Shown here: piece after piece, positions 17,254-25,673 of the stretch | Layout of the letters: each line of letters opens with the position of its first letter | How positions within the stretch are numbered: position 1 is the first letter of the stretch | Assembly (NCBI RefSeq): GCF_004216915.1 | Contig: NZ_SGXD01000001.1 | Coordinates: 620,001-684,000, forward strand | Length of the DNA: 64,000 nucleotides | Direction of reading: 5' to 3' | DNA from: Motilibacter rhizosphaerae | GTDB lineage: Bacteria; Actinomycetota; Actinomycetes; Motilibacterales; Motilibacteraceae | The notes under the pieces: generated by a model | Seen by the model: the letters and a program-made list of their open reading frames with translations, nothing else | What the model was told of the DNA's origin: nothing | The model's database searches: none | Program-made: the position numbers and the translations under genes

Positions 17254-18645
17254 TCAGCGCGTGCGCACGATCGTGAGGCCGCTCGTCGTCGGGACGAGGA
17301 GGTCCGTGCCCCGCACCGCCGGGGTCGCGAAGCGCGTGGTCGTCCCGACCGCGACCTGCGACAACGACCTGCCCGAGCGCGGGTCGAGGGCGTGCAGCAC
17401 GCCGGCGCCCGGGTCGAGCGACCACACGCGGTTCCCCGCCACGACGGGCGAGCCGGTCGTGCCCGAGGCCGCGTGCCAGCCGAGGGACAGCTTGCCGTTG
17501 CTGCGGATGCTCACGGCGCGCAGCCCGTCGGCGCACGGGACGTAGACCGTGCTCGCCACGACGGCGGTGCCGCCGAAGCTGCGGCACACCTTGGCGCTGC
17601 TGACCTCTGCGCCGATGCCGCCCAGCGCGCGCTGCCGCACGACGTACGCGGTGCCGGACTTGCCGGCCGTGAAGATCCACTCCGAGCCCACGAGTGCAGG
17701 CCCCTGCGAGCCGAGGTCGAGGTCCGCCGCGTTGTCGGCCGCCCAGGTCGACGGGGAGTAGGAGCCCACGAGCGTCGTACCGCGCAGCTGGAGGATGCTG
17801 TCGCTGTAGTCGTACGCCGAGCCCGGGCCGTTCTCGCCGTTGCCCACCGCGACGTAGAGGTTGCCGGCCGAGTCGACGCTCGGGCCGGGCGGCGTCCAGA
17901 TCCCGCCCTCGCGCGGCGTCGGCACCGTGTAGGCGACAGCACTCCCCTTGCCGTCGAGCGGGACCCCGACGACGCGGCCCTTGTAGCCGCCGCAGTCGCC
18001 GGCGAGACCGCCGAACGGCACCCAGACCTTCCCCTGCGCGAACGTCAGCGCGCCGCGCTCCTGCATCGCCTTCGTCTCCACACCGGGGAGGTCGACGGAC
18101 TTCCGCCAGGCCACCTTGCCCGTCTTCGCGCTCAGCGCGACGAGCTCGTGGCTGACGGGCGAGCCGTGCTCGGCGACGAGGTAGACGAGCCCCGACGCCT
18201 TGTCGTACGCGGGGGTGCCCGTGATGCCGAGCGGGTCGATGTTGCCGCAGGGCAGCTCGCTCCGCTTCGCCGGCGACCCGAGCCTGGCACGCCACAGCTG
18301 GTGCCCGGAGCCGTCGAGCCCGTAGACGCTGTTCGCCTCCGTCGCCACGACCGTGATCCCCGCGGCGACGACCGGCGAGGCGTAGACGGCCGCGTCGAGG
18401 CGCACCTTGGCGCGGACGGCGAGCTTCGTGGGCGTGGGCATCGTCGCCGTGCCCGAGCGGCGCAGGTCGCCGTGGTAGGTCGGCCAGTCGCGGACGGCGC
18501 TCGCCGCCTCAGGCGCGCTCGCCGCCTCCGACGTGCTCGACGACGTGCTCGACGACGTGTTCGACGGCGCGGCAGGGTGCGTGCTCCCTCCGCCCGAGGA
18601 GCAGGCGACGAGAGCGGCGGGCAGGAGGAGCAGCAGACGCCTCAT
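17254..18645 (-). CDS. PQQ-like beta-propeller lipoprotein
   Basis: 463-aa exported lipoprotein. The signal peptide ends in a lipobox LVAC with Cys15, followed by a Ser/Thr-rich linker (about residues 16-50). The body is a repeated-blade beta-propeller of the PQQ-binding-like type: LYVAVGNGENG, LVYLVAEHG, HELVALSAKTGKVAWRK, GVLHALDPRSGRSLSQ and a final LLVPTTSGLTIVR. Several blades carry the AxDxxTGKxxW-like pattern. No quinone ligand set or catalytic residues are clear, so a structural or binding role at the cell surface is likely. TACAAC lies six bases before the ATG (leaderless). Confidence 0.8.
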   Translation of the reverse strand: MRRLLLLLPAALVACSSGGGSTHPAAPSNTSSSTSSSTSEAASAPEAASAVRDWPTYHGDLRRSGTATMPTPTKLAVRAKVRLDAAVYASPVVAAGITVVATEANSVYGLDGSGHQLWRARLGSPAKRSELPCGNIDPLGITGTPAYDKASGLVYLVAEHGSPVSHELVALSAKTGKVAWRKSVDLPGVETKAMQERGALTFAQGKVWVPFGGLAGDCGGYKGRVVGVPLDGKGSAVAYTVPTPREGGIWTPPGPSVDSAGNLYVAVGNGENGPGSAYDYSDSILQLRGTTLVGSYSPSTWAADNAADLDLGSQGPALVGSEWIFTAGKSGTAYVVRQRALGGIGAEVSSAKVCRSFGGTAVVASTVYVPCADGLRAVSIRSNGKLSLGWHAASGTTGSPVVAGNRVWSLDPGAGVLHALDPRSGRSLSQVAVGTTTRFATPAVRGTDLLVPTTSGLTIVRTR

Positions 18646-18708
18646 CGATCCGTTGTACCCCCGATCGCCGACGTCGACCGCCCGGAGCGGGCCTGGCAGC
18701 CTGGGGGC

Positions 18709-19274
18709 GTGCCCGCGCCGAGCTTCGCCCCCGTTCCCCTGGGGGGCGGCGTGCAGCTCCGGCTCGTCGACCCCGGGGACGCGGTGGCGCTGCTCGACGC
18801 GTACGTGCGCAACCGCGAGCACCTCGCGCCGTACGACCCGGACCGCGCGCCCGACTTCTGGACGCTGCGCGGCCAGCAGCTCCGCCTCGCCGGGCTGCTC
18901 GCCGCCCTCGACGCCGGCACGCTGCTGCCCTGCGTGCTCGCGGAGGGTGAGGAGATCGTCGGTGGTGTGACGCTGAGCAGCATCGTGCTGGGGCCGTTCC
19001 GCAGTGCCGCGATGGGCTACTGGGTCGACGGCGAGCGCACCCGACGCGGGCTCGGGACCGCTGCCGTGGCCGGGGTGTGCCGGGTCGCGCTCGAGGTCCT
19101 CGGTCTGCACCGCCTCGAGGCGGGGACCCTGCTCGACAACACGGCTTCGCAGAAGGTGCTGCTGCGCAACGGCTTCGTCGAGTACGGCCTGGCGCCGAGC
19201 TACCTCCAATCGCCGGGGCCTGGCAGGACCACCGCATGTTCCAGCGCGTCCTGCACGACGGGCCGCCTGCCTGA
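18709..19274 (+). pseudogene. GNAT acetyltransferase (RimJ/RimL-like) with a -1 frameshift
   Basis: From GTG 18709 the frame encodes a RimJ/RimL-type N-acetyltransferase: the acetyl-CoA loop ERTRRGLGTAAV, then LGLHRLEAGTLLDNTASQKV and LRNGFVEYGLAPSYLQ. At about 19207-19209 the homology jumps to the next frame, which continues IAGAWQDHRMFQRVLHDGPP to a TGA at 19272. One base appears to be missing: CTC CA.ATC instead of CTC CAG ATC. Without it the full product would be 188 aa, the normal family length. As written, the first frame runs on without a stop through the next gene. Either a real inactivating mutation or a sequence error. CAGCCT lies six bases before the GTG. Confidence 0.8.
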
Positions 19275-19354
19275 CGCTGGTCGTGCAAGAGATCGACAGA
19301 GGTGCGCAAGCGCGTGGATGACCACTGCTGCTCCTCGCGCCCTAGGATGCGGCC

Positions 19355-20362
19355 ATGACGCGGCGGATGGCGGAGGTGGCGCGCAAGGTCGGGGTGTCCG
19401 AGGCCACGGTGAGCCGCGTGCTCAACGGCAAGCCGGGGGTCTCCGAGGCCACCCGCACGGCCGTGCTGACCGCGCTCGACGTGCTCGGCTACGAGCGCCC
19501 GACGCAGTTGCGCGGGGAGCGGGCCCGGCTCGTCGGCCTCGTGCTGCCCGAGCTGCAGAACCCGATCTTCCCGGCGTTCGCCGAGGTGGTGTCCGGTGGC
19601 ATCGTCCAGCGCGGCATGACGCCCGTGCTGTGCATCGGGTCCGCGGGCGGGATGAGCGAGCCGGCGTACGTCCAGATGCTGCTGCAGCAGCAGGCCTCCG
19701 GCGTGATCTTCTTCGGCGGCGCGCAGGCCGAGGACGACGCCCCGCACGACCACTTCGTCGCGCTGCACGAGCGCGGCGTGCCGGCCGTGCTCGTCAACGC
19801 CGCGGTCGAGGCGCTCGGCTTCCCGACCGTGTCGACCGACGACCGGGCCGCCGTGCAGCTGGCCTTCACGCACCTGCGCAGCCTCGGCCACGAGCGCATC
19901 GGGCTGGTGCTCGGACCGCTCGACCACGTGCCCTCCCGGCGCAAGGAGGAGACCTTCCGTGCGCTGTGCGCCGAGGAGGGGCTGTCGCTGGACGGGGCGG
20001 TCGAGCGCACGATGTTCACCTTGGAGGGCGGTCAGCTCGCCGCCTCCATCCTGCTCGAGCGCGGCTTCACCGCCGCGCTGTTCGCCAGCGACCCCCTCGC
20101 CCTCGGCGGCATCAAGGCCGCCCGGCGCGCGGGGCTGAGCGTGCCCCGCGACTTCTCCGTCGTCGGCTTCGACGACTCCGCGCTCATGGGCTGCACCGAG
20201 CCGCCGCTCAGCACCGTGCGCCAGCCCATCGAGGCGATCGGCAAGGCCGCGGTCGCGCTCCTCGTCGACCAGATCTCCGGTGCAGCCGGTACGGGCCGCG
20301 AGCTGCTGTTCGAGCCCGAGCTCGTCGTGCGCGCGACGACCGGCGCAGCACCGCGGCGATAG
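19355..20362 (+). CDS. LacI-family regulator of the alpha-glucan locus
   Basis: 335 aa. The N-terminal LacI helix-turn-helix is complete (AEVARKVGVSEATVSRVLNG, about residues 6-25), with hinge helix about 50-58. The periplasmic-binding-protein-like sensor domain follows (LVGLVLPELQNPIFPAF, VSTDDRAAVQLAFTHL, VVGFDDSALMGCTEPPLSTV). TAGGAT lies six bases before the ATG (leaderless). Immediately downstream on the same strand are a GH13 glucosidase, sugar ABC genes and a GH87-like enzyme, so it most likely represses them in the absence of an oligosaccharide inducer. Confidence 0.88.
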   Translation: MTRRMAEVARKVGVSEATVSRVLNGKPGVSEATRTAVLTALDVLGYERPTQLRGERARLVGLVLPELQNPIFPAFAEVVSGGIVQRGMTPVLCIGSAGGMSEPAYVQMLLQQQASGVIFFGGAQAEDDAPHDHFVALHERGVPAVLVNAAVEALGFPTVSTDDRAAVQLAFTHLRSLGHERIGLVLGPLDHVPSRRKEETFRALCAEEGLSLDGAVERTMFTLEGGQLAASILLERGFTAALFASDPLALGGIKAARRAGLSVPRDFSVVGFDDSALMGCTEPPLSTVRQPIEAIGKAAVALLVDQISGAAGTGRELLFEPELVVRATTGAAPRR

Positions 20363-20493
20363 CCGCTCTACGCACGCAGCGGCGACAGCCGCCTCCACCT
20401 CGGCGCGGCTCCGGATGGAGCCGCCGCGCAGCATGCGCGTCACCACCACCGCGCCCTTCGGTCATCACGTTCATGCAACATCTCGTCGGACTC

Positions 20494-20522
20494 TTGCGTG
20501 GTCTCACGAGCGGCGCTACGTT
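20494..20522 (+). promoter_or_regulatory. Promoter of the alpha-glucan operon
   Basis: -35 TTGCGT at 20494-20499, 17-bp spacer, -10 TACGTT at 20517-20522, about 85 bases before the GH13 start. CGTG and CACG flank the spacer start (20497-20508), and ATGCAAC lies just upstream at 20472; either could be part of the LacI operator, which I cannot define with certainty. Confidence 0.5.
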
Positions 20523-20607
20523 CTGCACGTCCCGATCCGCCAGCTCCTCGGCGGATCCCCAGCAGACCTGAGCCGCTCGCTGCGGCGCGACAGGAGCTGA
20601 TCCCCCC

Positions 20608-22254
20608 GTGGCAGTCGAGCCCGCCCTCCACTCCGCCGACGCGGCTGCCGGCGACTGGTGGCGCGACGCGGTGATCTACCAGGTCTACGTCCGCAGCTTC
20701 TGCGACGGTGACGGGGACGGCGTCGGGGACCTGGCCGGCGTGCGGGCGAAGCTCGGCTACCTGCGCGAGCTCGGCGTCGACGCCCTGTGGTTCAACCCGT
20801 GGTACCCCTCGCCGCTCGCCGACGGCGGCTACGACGTCGCCGACTACCGCGCGGTCGCCCCAGAGCTCGGCACCCTCGAGGAGGCGGAGCTCCTCGTCGC
20901 GGAGGCGCTCGCGCTCGGGATCCGCACGATCCTCGACGTGGTCCCCAACCACGTGTCCGACCAGCACCCGTGGTTCCGTGCGGCCCTCGCGGCCGCCCCG
21001 GGTTCCCCTGAGCGGGCGCGGTTCTGGTTCAGGCCGGGGCTCGGCGACGCGGGTGACACCATGCCGACGGAGTGGGTCTCGGAGTTCGGCGGCACGACCT
21101 GGACCCGCACGACCGACGCCGACGGGCGCCCGGGGGAGTGGTACCTCCACCTCTTCTCGCCGCAGCAGCCCGACCTCGACTGGCGCAACCCGACCGTGGT
21201 CGAGGAGCACCTGCAGGTGCTGCGCTTCTGGTTCGACCGCGGCGTCGCCGGCATCCGCATCGACTCCGCGGCGCTGCTCGTCAAGGACGAGCGGCTCCCC
21301 GCGGTGCCGGCCACCCCGGGACCGGGAGGCCACCCCTTCGTCGACCGCGACGAGATCCACGAGATCTACCGCGGGTGGCGGGCGGTGGCCGACGCGTACG
21401 AGCCCCCGCGGGTGCTGGTCGGCGAGGTCTGGCTCGAGGACCCGCAGCGCTTCGCGCGCTACCTCCGCCCGGACGAGCTGCACACCGCCTTCAACTTCGA
21501 CTTCATGACCCGGCCGTGGGACGCGAAGGAGCTGCGCGACTCGATCGAGGCGACCCTTGCCAGCCATCGGCAGGTCGGGGCCCCACCCACGTGGGTGCTG
21601 GCGAACCACGACGTCACGCGCACGGTCACCCGCTACGGCCGCGAGGTCACGTCGTTCTCGTTCGGCAGCAAGCGCTTCGGTACGCCGACGGACTTCGCGC
21701 TCGGCACACGTCGGGCGCGCGCCGCGGCCCTGCTCGTCGCCGCGCTCCCGGGTGCGCTCTACGTCTACCAGGGCGAGGAGCTCGGCCTCCCCGAGGTCGA
21801 GGACCTGCCCCGCGAGCTCCTCCGCGATCCGATGCACGCCCGGTCGGGTGGCGTGGACCCGGGGCGGGACGGCTGCCGCGTACCCCTCCCGTGGAGCGGG
21901 GAGGAGCCGCCCTTCGGCTTCACCACGGGCAGTTCTCCCACCGAGCTCCCGCAACCGAGGAGCTGGGCTGCGCTGACCGTCGAGTGCCAGGAGCGCTACG
22001 ACGACTCGATGCTCGCGCTCTACCGCGCGGCGCTGCGTCTGCGCCGCGGCCTCCGCGGCGCGGGGCTCGGCTGGGTCGACCTGGGTGACGGCGTGATCGC
22101 CTTCACCCGCGACGACCTGCTCTCCGTCACCAACTTCTCGACCGAGTCCCTGCACCTGCCCGCTGGAGACGTGCTGCTGCGCAGCGACTCCTCGCACCCC
22201 ACTGCCGAGTCCCTCCCCCCTGACGCGACCGCCTGGCTGCGTCCCACCCGCTGA
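20608..22254 (+). CDS. GH13 alpha-glucosidase (oligo-1,6-glucosidase/alpha-glucosidase type)
   Basis: 548-aa cytoplasmic glycosidase that should cleave imported alpha-glucan oligosaccharides to glucose. (beta/alpha)8 barrel motifs: YQVYVRSFCDGDGDGVGDL at the N-terminus, DVVPNH (region I), GIRIDSA with nucleophile Asp219 (region II), GEVW with acid/base Glu273 (region III), and ANHDVTR with Asp335 (region IV). No signal peptide. The GTG start begins at the usual distance from WWRDAVIYQVYVRS. It heads an operon-like series with 24, 8, -4 and 28 bases between genes through the GH87-like enzyme. Confidence 0.92.
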   Translation: MAVEPALHSADAAAGDWWRDAVIYQVYVRSFCDGDGDGVGDLAGVRAKLGYLRELGVDALWFNPWYPSPLADGGYDVADYRAVAPELGTLEEAELLVAEALALGIRTILDVVPNHVSDQHPWFRAALAAAPGSPERARFWFRPGLGDAGDTMPTEWVSEFGGTTWTRTTDADGRPGEWYLHLFSPQQPDLDWRNPTVVEEHLQVLRFWFDRGVAGIRIDSAALLVKDERLPAVPATPGPGGHPFVDRDEIHEIYRGWRAVADAYEPPRVLVGEVWLEDPQRFARYLRPDELHTAFNFDFMTRPWDAKELRDSIEATLASHRQVGAPPTWVLANHDVTRTVTRYGREVTSFSFGSKRFGTPTDFALGTRRARAAALLVAALPGALYVYQGEELGLPEVEDLPRELLRDPMHARSGGVDPGRDGCRVPLPWSGEEPPFGFTTGSSPTELPQPRSWAALTVECQERYDDSMLALYRAALRLRRGLRGAGLGWVDLGDGVIAFTRDDLLSVTNFSTESLHLPAGDVLLRSDSSHPTAESLPPDATAWLRPTR

Positions 22255-22278
22255 CCCAGCACGACGAAGGAGCCAACG

Positions 22279-23736
22279 ATGACGTTGCACCGCCGATCCT
22301 CCCGGCCCGCGGCCGTGGTCGCCCTGGCGACGGGGCTCTGCCTCGTCGCCGGCTGCGGCACCGCGGCGAAGAAGACGGACTCCGCCGCGAGTGGGGGGAC
22401 GCAGACGACCACCGCCGCCACGGGCACGTCGAGCGCCCCCGCGGCCGCACCCGCCGGCCAGAAGGTCAAGCTCTCGGTCGTGTCCCTGCTGCCGGGGTCG
22501 ACGAAGGAGGCGTTCAAGGCCTTCAACGACCAGGTCGCCATCTTCGAGCAGGCGCACCCCGACATCGACGTGCAGCCGCACGAGTACGAGTGGAAGGGCA
22601 CGACGTTCGCCGCCCAGCTCGCCGGCGGGACGCTGCCGACGGTGTTCGAGGTGCCCTTCACCGATGCGCGCACGCTCATCGGGAACAAGCAGGTCGCCGA
22701 CCTCACCGCCCAGGTGAGGCAACTGCCCTACGCCGGCACGTTCAACCCGAGCGTGCTCGCGCAGGGCCAGGACAGCAAGGGCGACATCTACGCCCTGCCG
22801 AAGGGGGCCTACGGCGTCGGCTTGCAGTACAACCGCGCGCTCTTCACCAAGGCCGGGCTCGATCCCGACAAGCCGCCGACAACCTGGGACGAGGTACGCG
22901 CGGACGCCAGGGCGATCGCGAGCAAGACGCACCAGGCCGGCTTCGCGCTGATGGGCAAGAGCAACACGGGCGGCTGGAACCTCGCGATGCTGACGTACGC
23001 GCTTGGCGGTCGGCTCGAGACCGTCGACAGCAGCGGGAAGGCGACCGTCACTCTCGCGAACCCGGGCACCAAGGCCGCGTTGCAGTGGCTGAAGCAGCTG
23101 CGGTGGAGCGACAACGCCATGGGCAGCAACTTCCTGCTGGACTGGGGGAGCATGAACCAGGCCTTCGCCGCGGGCAAGGTCGGGATGTACCTCAGCGGCT
23201 CCGACGTCTACACCAACCTCGTCCAGGCCAACCACGTGAAGCCCGAGACCTACGGCCTCACCGTGCTGCCGATGTCCGACTCCCCCGACGCGGGTCTGCT
23301 CGGCGGTGGCACGGAGGTCGTCGTCAAGGCCTCGGCGACCGACGCCGAGAAGGCCGCGGCGGTGAAGTGGATGGACTTCTACTACCTGTCCAAGCTGACC
23401 GACCAGCAGGCTGCCGTGCGCGACGCCAAGACCCTCGTCGCCAGCAAGCAGCCCGTGGGGACGCCGCAGCTGCCGCTGTTCGACAAGGCGACGCTCGACA
23501 CCTACATGAGCTGGATCTCCTCCTACGTCGACGTGCCGCTCGGCCAGATGAAGGGCTTCACCGACAACATCTTCAACCAGAAGCTGCAGCCCGAGCCGCC
23601 GGTCAGCACGCAGGCGCTCTACGGCGTCCTCGACACCGTGGTGCAGAAGGTGCTCACCGACAAGGGCACGAACATCGACCAGCTGCTCGCGAAGACGACG
23701 CCGATCGCGCAGCAGGCCGTCGACAAGGCCAGCTGA
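22279..23736 (+). CDS. Sugar ABC transporter substrate-binding lipoprotein
   Basis: 485-aa extracytoplasmic receptor of the family-1 (MalE-like) solute-binding proteins. The signal peptide ends in the lipobox LVAGC (Cys about residue 24), followed by an Ala/Thr/Ser linker. The binding core starts at KVKLSVVSLLPGSTKEAFKA; TFAAQLAGGTLPTVFEVPF, YALPKGAYGVGLQYNRALF and AFAAGKVGMYLSGSDV are standard conserved segments. Placed between the GH13 gene and two permease genes, it most likely binds alpha-linked gluco-oligosaccharides. A good Shine-Dalgarno (AAGGAG) precedes the ATG. Confidence 0.9.
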   Translation: MTLHRRSSRPAAVVALATGLCLVAGCGTAAKKTDSAASGGTQTTTAATGTSSAPAAAPAGQKVKLSVVSLLPGSTKEAFKAFNDQVAIFEQAHPDIDVQPHEYEWKGTTFAAQLAGGTLPTVFEVPFTDARTLIGNKQVADLTAQVRQLPYAGTFNPSVLAQGQDSKGDIYALPKGAYGVGLQYNRALFTKAGLDPDKPPTTWDEVRADARAIASKTHQAGFALMGKSNTGGWNLAMLTYALGGRLETVDSSGKATVTLANPGTKAALQWLKQLRWSDNAMGSNFLLDWGSMNQAFAAGKVGMYLSGSDVYTNLVQANHVKPETYGLTVLPMSDSPDAGLLGGGTEVVVKASATDAEKAAAVKWMDFYYLSKLTDQQAAVRDAKTLVASKQPVGTPQLPLFDKATLDTYMSWISSYVDVPLGQMKGFTDNIFNQKLQPEPPVSTQALYGVLDTVVQKVLTDKGTNIDQLLAKTTPIAQQAVDKAS

Positions 23737-23744
23737 CTTCCGAG

Positions 23745-24674
23745 ATGGCCGTCCCGACCATCGCCGGGCGCCGCCGCCCGCGTACCCCGCTCACGTGGGT
23801 ACGCGGCGGTGGCCCCGCGAACCTCGCCTTCACCCTCCCGCTGCTCGTGGTCTTCGGGGTCTTCTCGTGGTACCCGATCGTCCGCGCGGTCGAGATGAGC
23901 TTCCAGCGCACCAACCTGGCAGACCCGGCCGTCTTCGTCGGGCTCGACAACTTCCGCGAGGTGCTCAGCGACCCGCTGCTCTGGACGGCGGTCAAGAACA
24001 CGTGCTGGTTCGCCGGTCTGGCCCTCGTGCTCGGCTACCCCGTGCCGCTGCTCCTCGCGGTGCTCATGGCCGAGGCCCGCAAGCTGCGTGGGCTGCTCAG
24101 CGCGCTGGCCTACCTCCCGGTCGTGGTCCCACCCGTGGTCGCGGTGCTGCTGTGGCAGTTCTTCTACGACGCCAGTGCGACCGGGGTCTACAACACGGTG
24201 CTCGGCTGGGTGGGCCTCGGCCCGTACCCGTGGCTGCAGTCGACGACCTGGGCGATGCCCTCGCTCGTGCTCGAGGCGACCTGGGCCGCGGCCGGCGGTA
24301 CCGTCATCATCTACCTCGCAGCGCTCGCGTCGGTGCCGCAGGAGCTCTACGAGGCCGCGGAGCTCGACGGCGCGGGGATCCTCCGCAAGGTCTGGAGCGT
24401 GACGCTGCCGCAGCTGCGCGGAGTCCTGCTGGTCACGCTGATCCTGCAGGTCCTCGGCACTGCGCAGGTGTTCCTCGAGCCCTACCTCTTCACCGGCGGC
24501 GGCCCCGACAACTCGACGACCACGGTCCTGCTGCTGATCTACGACTACGCGTTCGGGCAGAGCGCCGGCAGCCAGATCGGCGAAGCGACGGCGCTGAGCG
24601 TGCTGCTCGCCCTCGTGCTGGCCGCACTCTCCGCGGTCTACCTGCGGGCGACGAGGAGCTGGAGCAGCACGTGA
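23745..24674 (+). CDS. Sugar ABC transporter permease (MalF type)
   Basis: 309-aa inner-membrane permease with six predicted helices. The cytoplasmic EAA loop reads LYEAAELDGAGILRKVWSVTLPQL, the ATPase contact. An N-terminal Arg/Pro-rich tail precedes helix 1 (NLAFTLPLLVVFGVFSWYP). ATG 23745 is eight bases after the receptor stop. No ATPase gene occurs in the locus, so a shared MsiK-like ATPase encoded elsewhere is expected. Confidence 0.9.
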   Translation: MAVPTIAGRRRPRTPLTWVRGGGPANLAFTLPLLVVFGVFSWYPIVRAVEMSFQRTNLADPAVFVGLDNFREVLSDPLLWTAVKNTCWFAGLALVLGYPVPLLLAVLMAEARKLRGLLSALAYLPVVVPPVVAVLLWQFFYDASATGVYNTVLGWVGLGPYPWLQSTTWAMPSLVLEATWAAAGGTVIIYLAALASVPQELYEAAELDGAGILRKVWSVTLPQLRGVLLVTLILQVLGTAQVFLEPYLFTGGGPDNSTTTVLLLIYDYAFGQSAGSQIGEATALSVLLALVLAALSAVYLRATRSWSST

Positions 24675-25645
24675 CGACCACCGAGACCGGCATGCCTCCG
24701 GCGAGCGTCGCTTCCGCCGTTGCGCCCGCGGCTGCTGCGGTCCGGCGCCGCCGCCCGAGCGGTGACGACGCCGGGCGCGGCATCGTCTCGCCCGCCGACC
24801 GGCGCGTACCCGCCGTGCGGCAGGGCCTCCGGCTGACGCACGGCCTGCTCCTCGTCGTGCTCGTCGTGGTGGGCCTCGGACCGATGCTCTGGCTCGCGAA
24901 GGCGGCCCTGACGCCGACGCAGGACACCCTGACCTCGCCGATGGCGGTCTTCCCGCACGGCGCGACGCTCAGCAACATCGACCAGGCGTGGAACGACATC
25001 CACCTCAGCCGCTACTTCTGGAACACCGTCGTGGTGGCAGCAGGGTCGTGGTTCGCGCAGCTGCTCGTCGCGACGACGGGCGGCTACGCCTTGAGCGTCC
25101 TGCGCCCGGCGTACGCGCGGGTGCTCAACGCCCTCGTGCTCGCCACGCTGTTCGTCCCGGCTGTGGTCCTCCTGGTCCCGCTCTACCTCACCGTGCTGGA
25201 CACGCCGTTCACGCACCGGGACCTGGTCGACACGTACTGGGCGGTGTGGCTGCCGGCCGGGGCTAACGCGTTCAACGTCGTGCTGGTCAAGCGCTTCTTC
25301 GACAACCTGCCACGGGAGGTCTTCGAGGCCGCCGAGGTCGACGGCGCGGGCCCCGCGCGACTGTTCTGGTACGTCGTGCTGCCCATGTCGCGCCCCATCC
25401 TCGGCGTGGTCTCGGTCTTCGCCGTCCTCGCGGCCTGGAAGGACTTCCTCTGGCCGCTGCTCGTGCTGCGCAACCCCGACATCCAGCCGCTGTCCGTCCG
25501 CCTCCCCACCCTCGCGGCCTCCACGGACCTCGGCGTCTACCTCGCCGCGCTGTTCCTCTCGACGGCGTTCCCCATCGTGCTGTTCCTGCTGTTCCAGCGG
25601 GTGTTCCTCCGCTCCTCCGGTCTCGGCGGCGCGGTCAAGGGCTGA
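24671..25645 (+). CDS. Sugar ABC transporter permease (MalG type)
   Basis: 324-aa partner permease, six helices, EAA loop VFEAAEVDGAGPARLFWYVVLPMSRP. A long N-terminal cytoplasmic tail (about 50 residues, Ala/Arg rich) precedes helix 1. The GTG start lies inside the upstream stop codon (GTGA), so translation of the two permeases is coupled. Together with the receptor it should import the oligosaccharides released by extracellular glucanases. Confidence 0.9.
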   Translation: MTTTETGMPPASVASAVAPAAAAVRRRRPSGDDAGRGIVSPADRRVPAVRQGLRLTHGLLLVVLVVVGLGPMLWLAKAALTPTQDTLTSPMAVFPHGATLSNIDQAWNDIHLSRYFWNTVVVAAGSWFAQLLVATTGGYALSVLRPAYARVLNALVLATLFVPAVVLLVPLYLTVLDTPFTHRDLVDTYWAVWLPAGANAFNVVLVKRFFDNLPREVFEAAEVDGAGPARLFWYVVLPMSRPILGVVSVFAVLAAWKDFLWPLLVLRNPDIQPLSVRLPTLAASTDLGVYLAALFLSTAFPIVLFLLFQRVFLRSSGLGGAVKG

Positions 25646-25673
25646 TCGTCCCTCCCTACGGAAGCGAGCCACC

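Noticed and set aside
17392-20571. Very long plus-strand open frame (over 1000 codons) covering the GNAT and LacI genes
   Set aside because: High GC leaves few stops; only its GNAT part is protein-like, and it overlaps a well-supported LacI gene and antisense of a lipoprotein gene.
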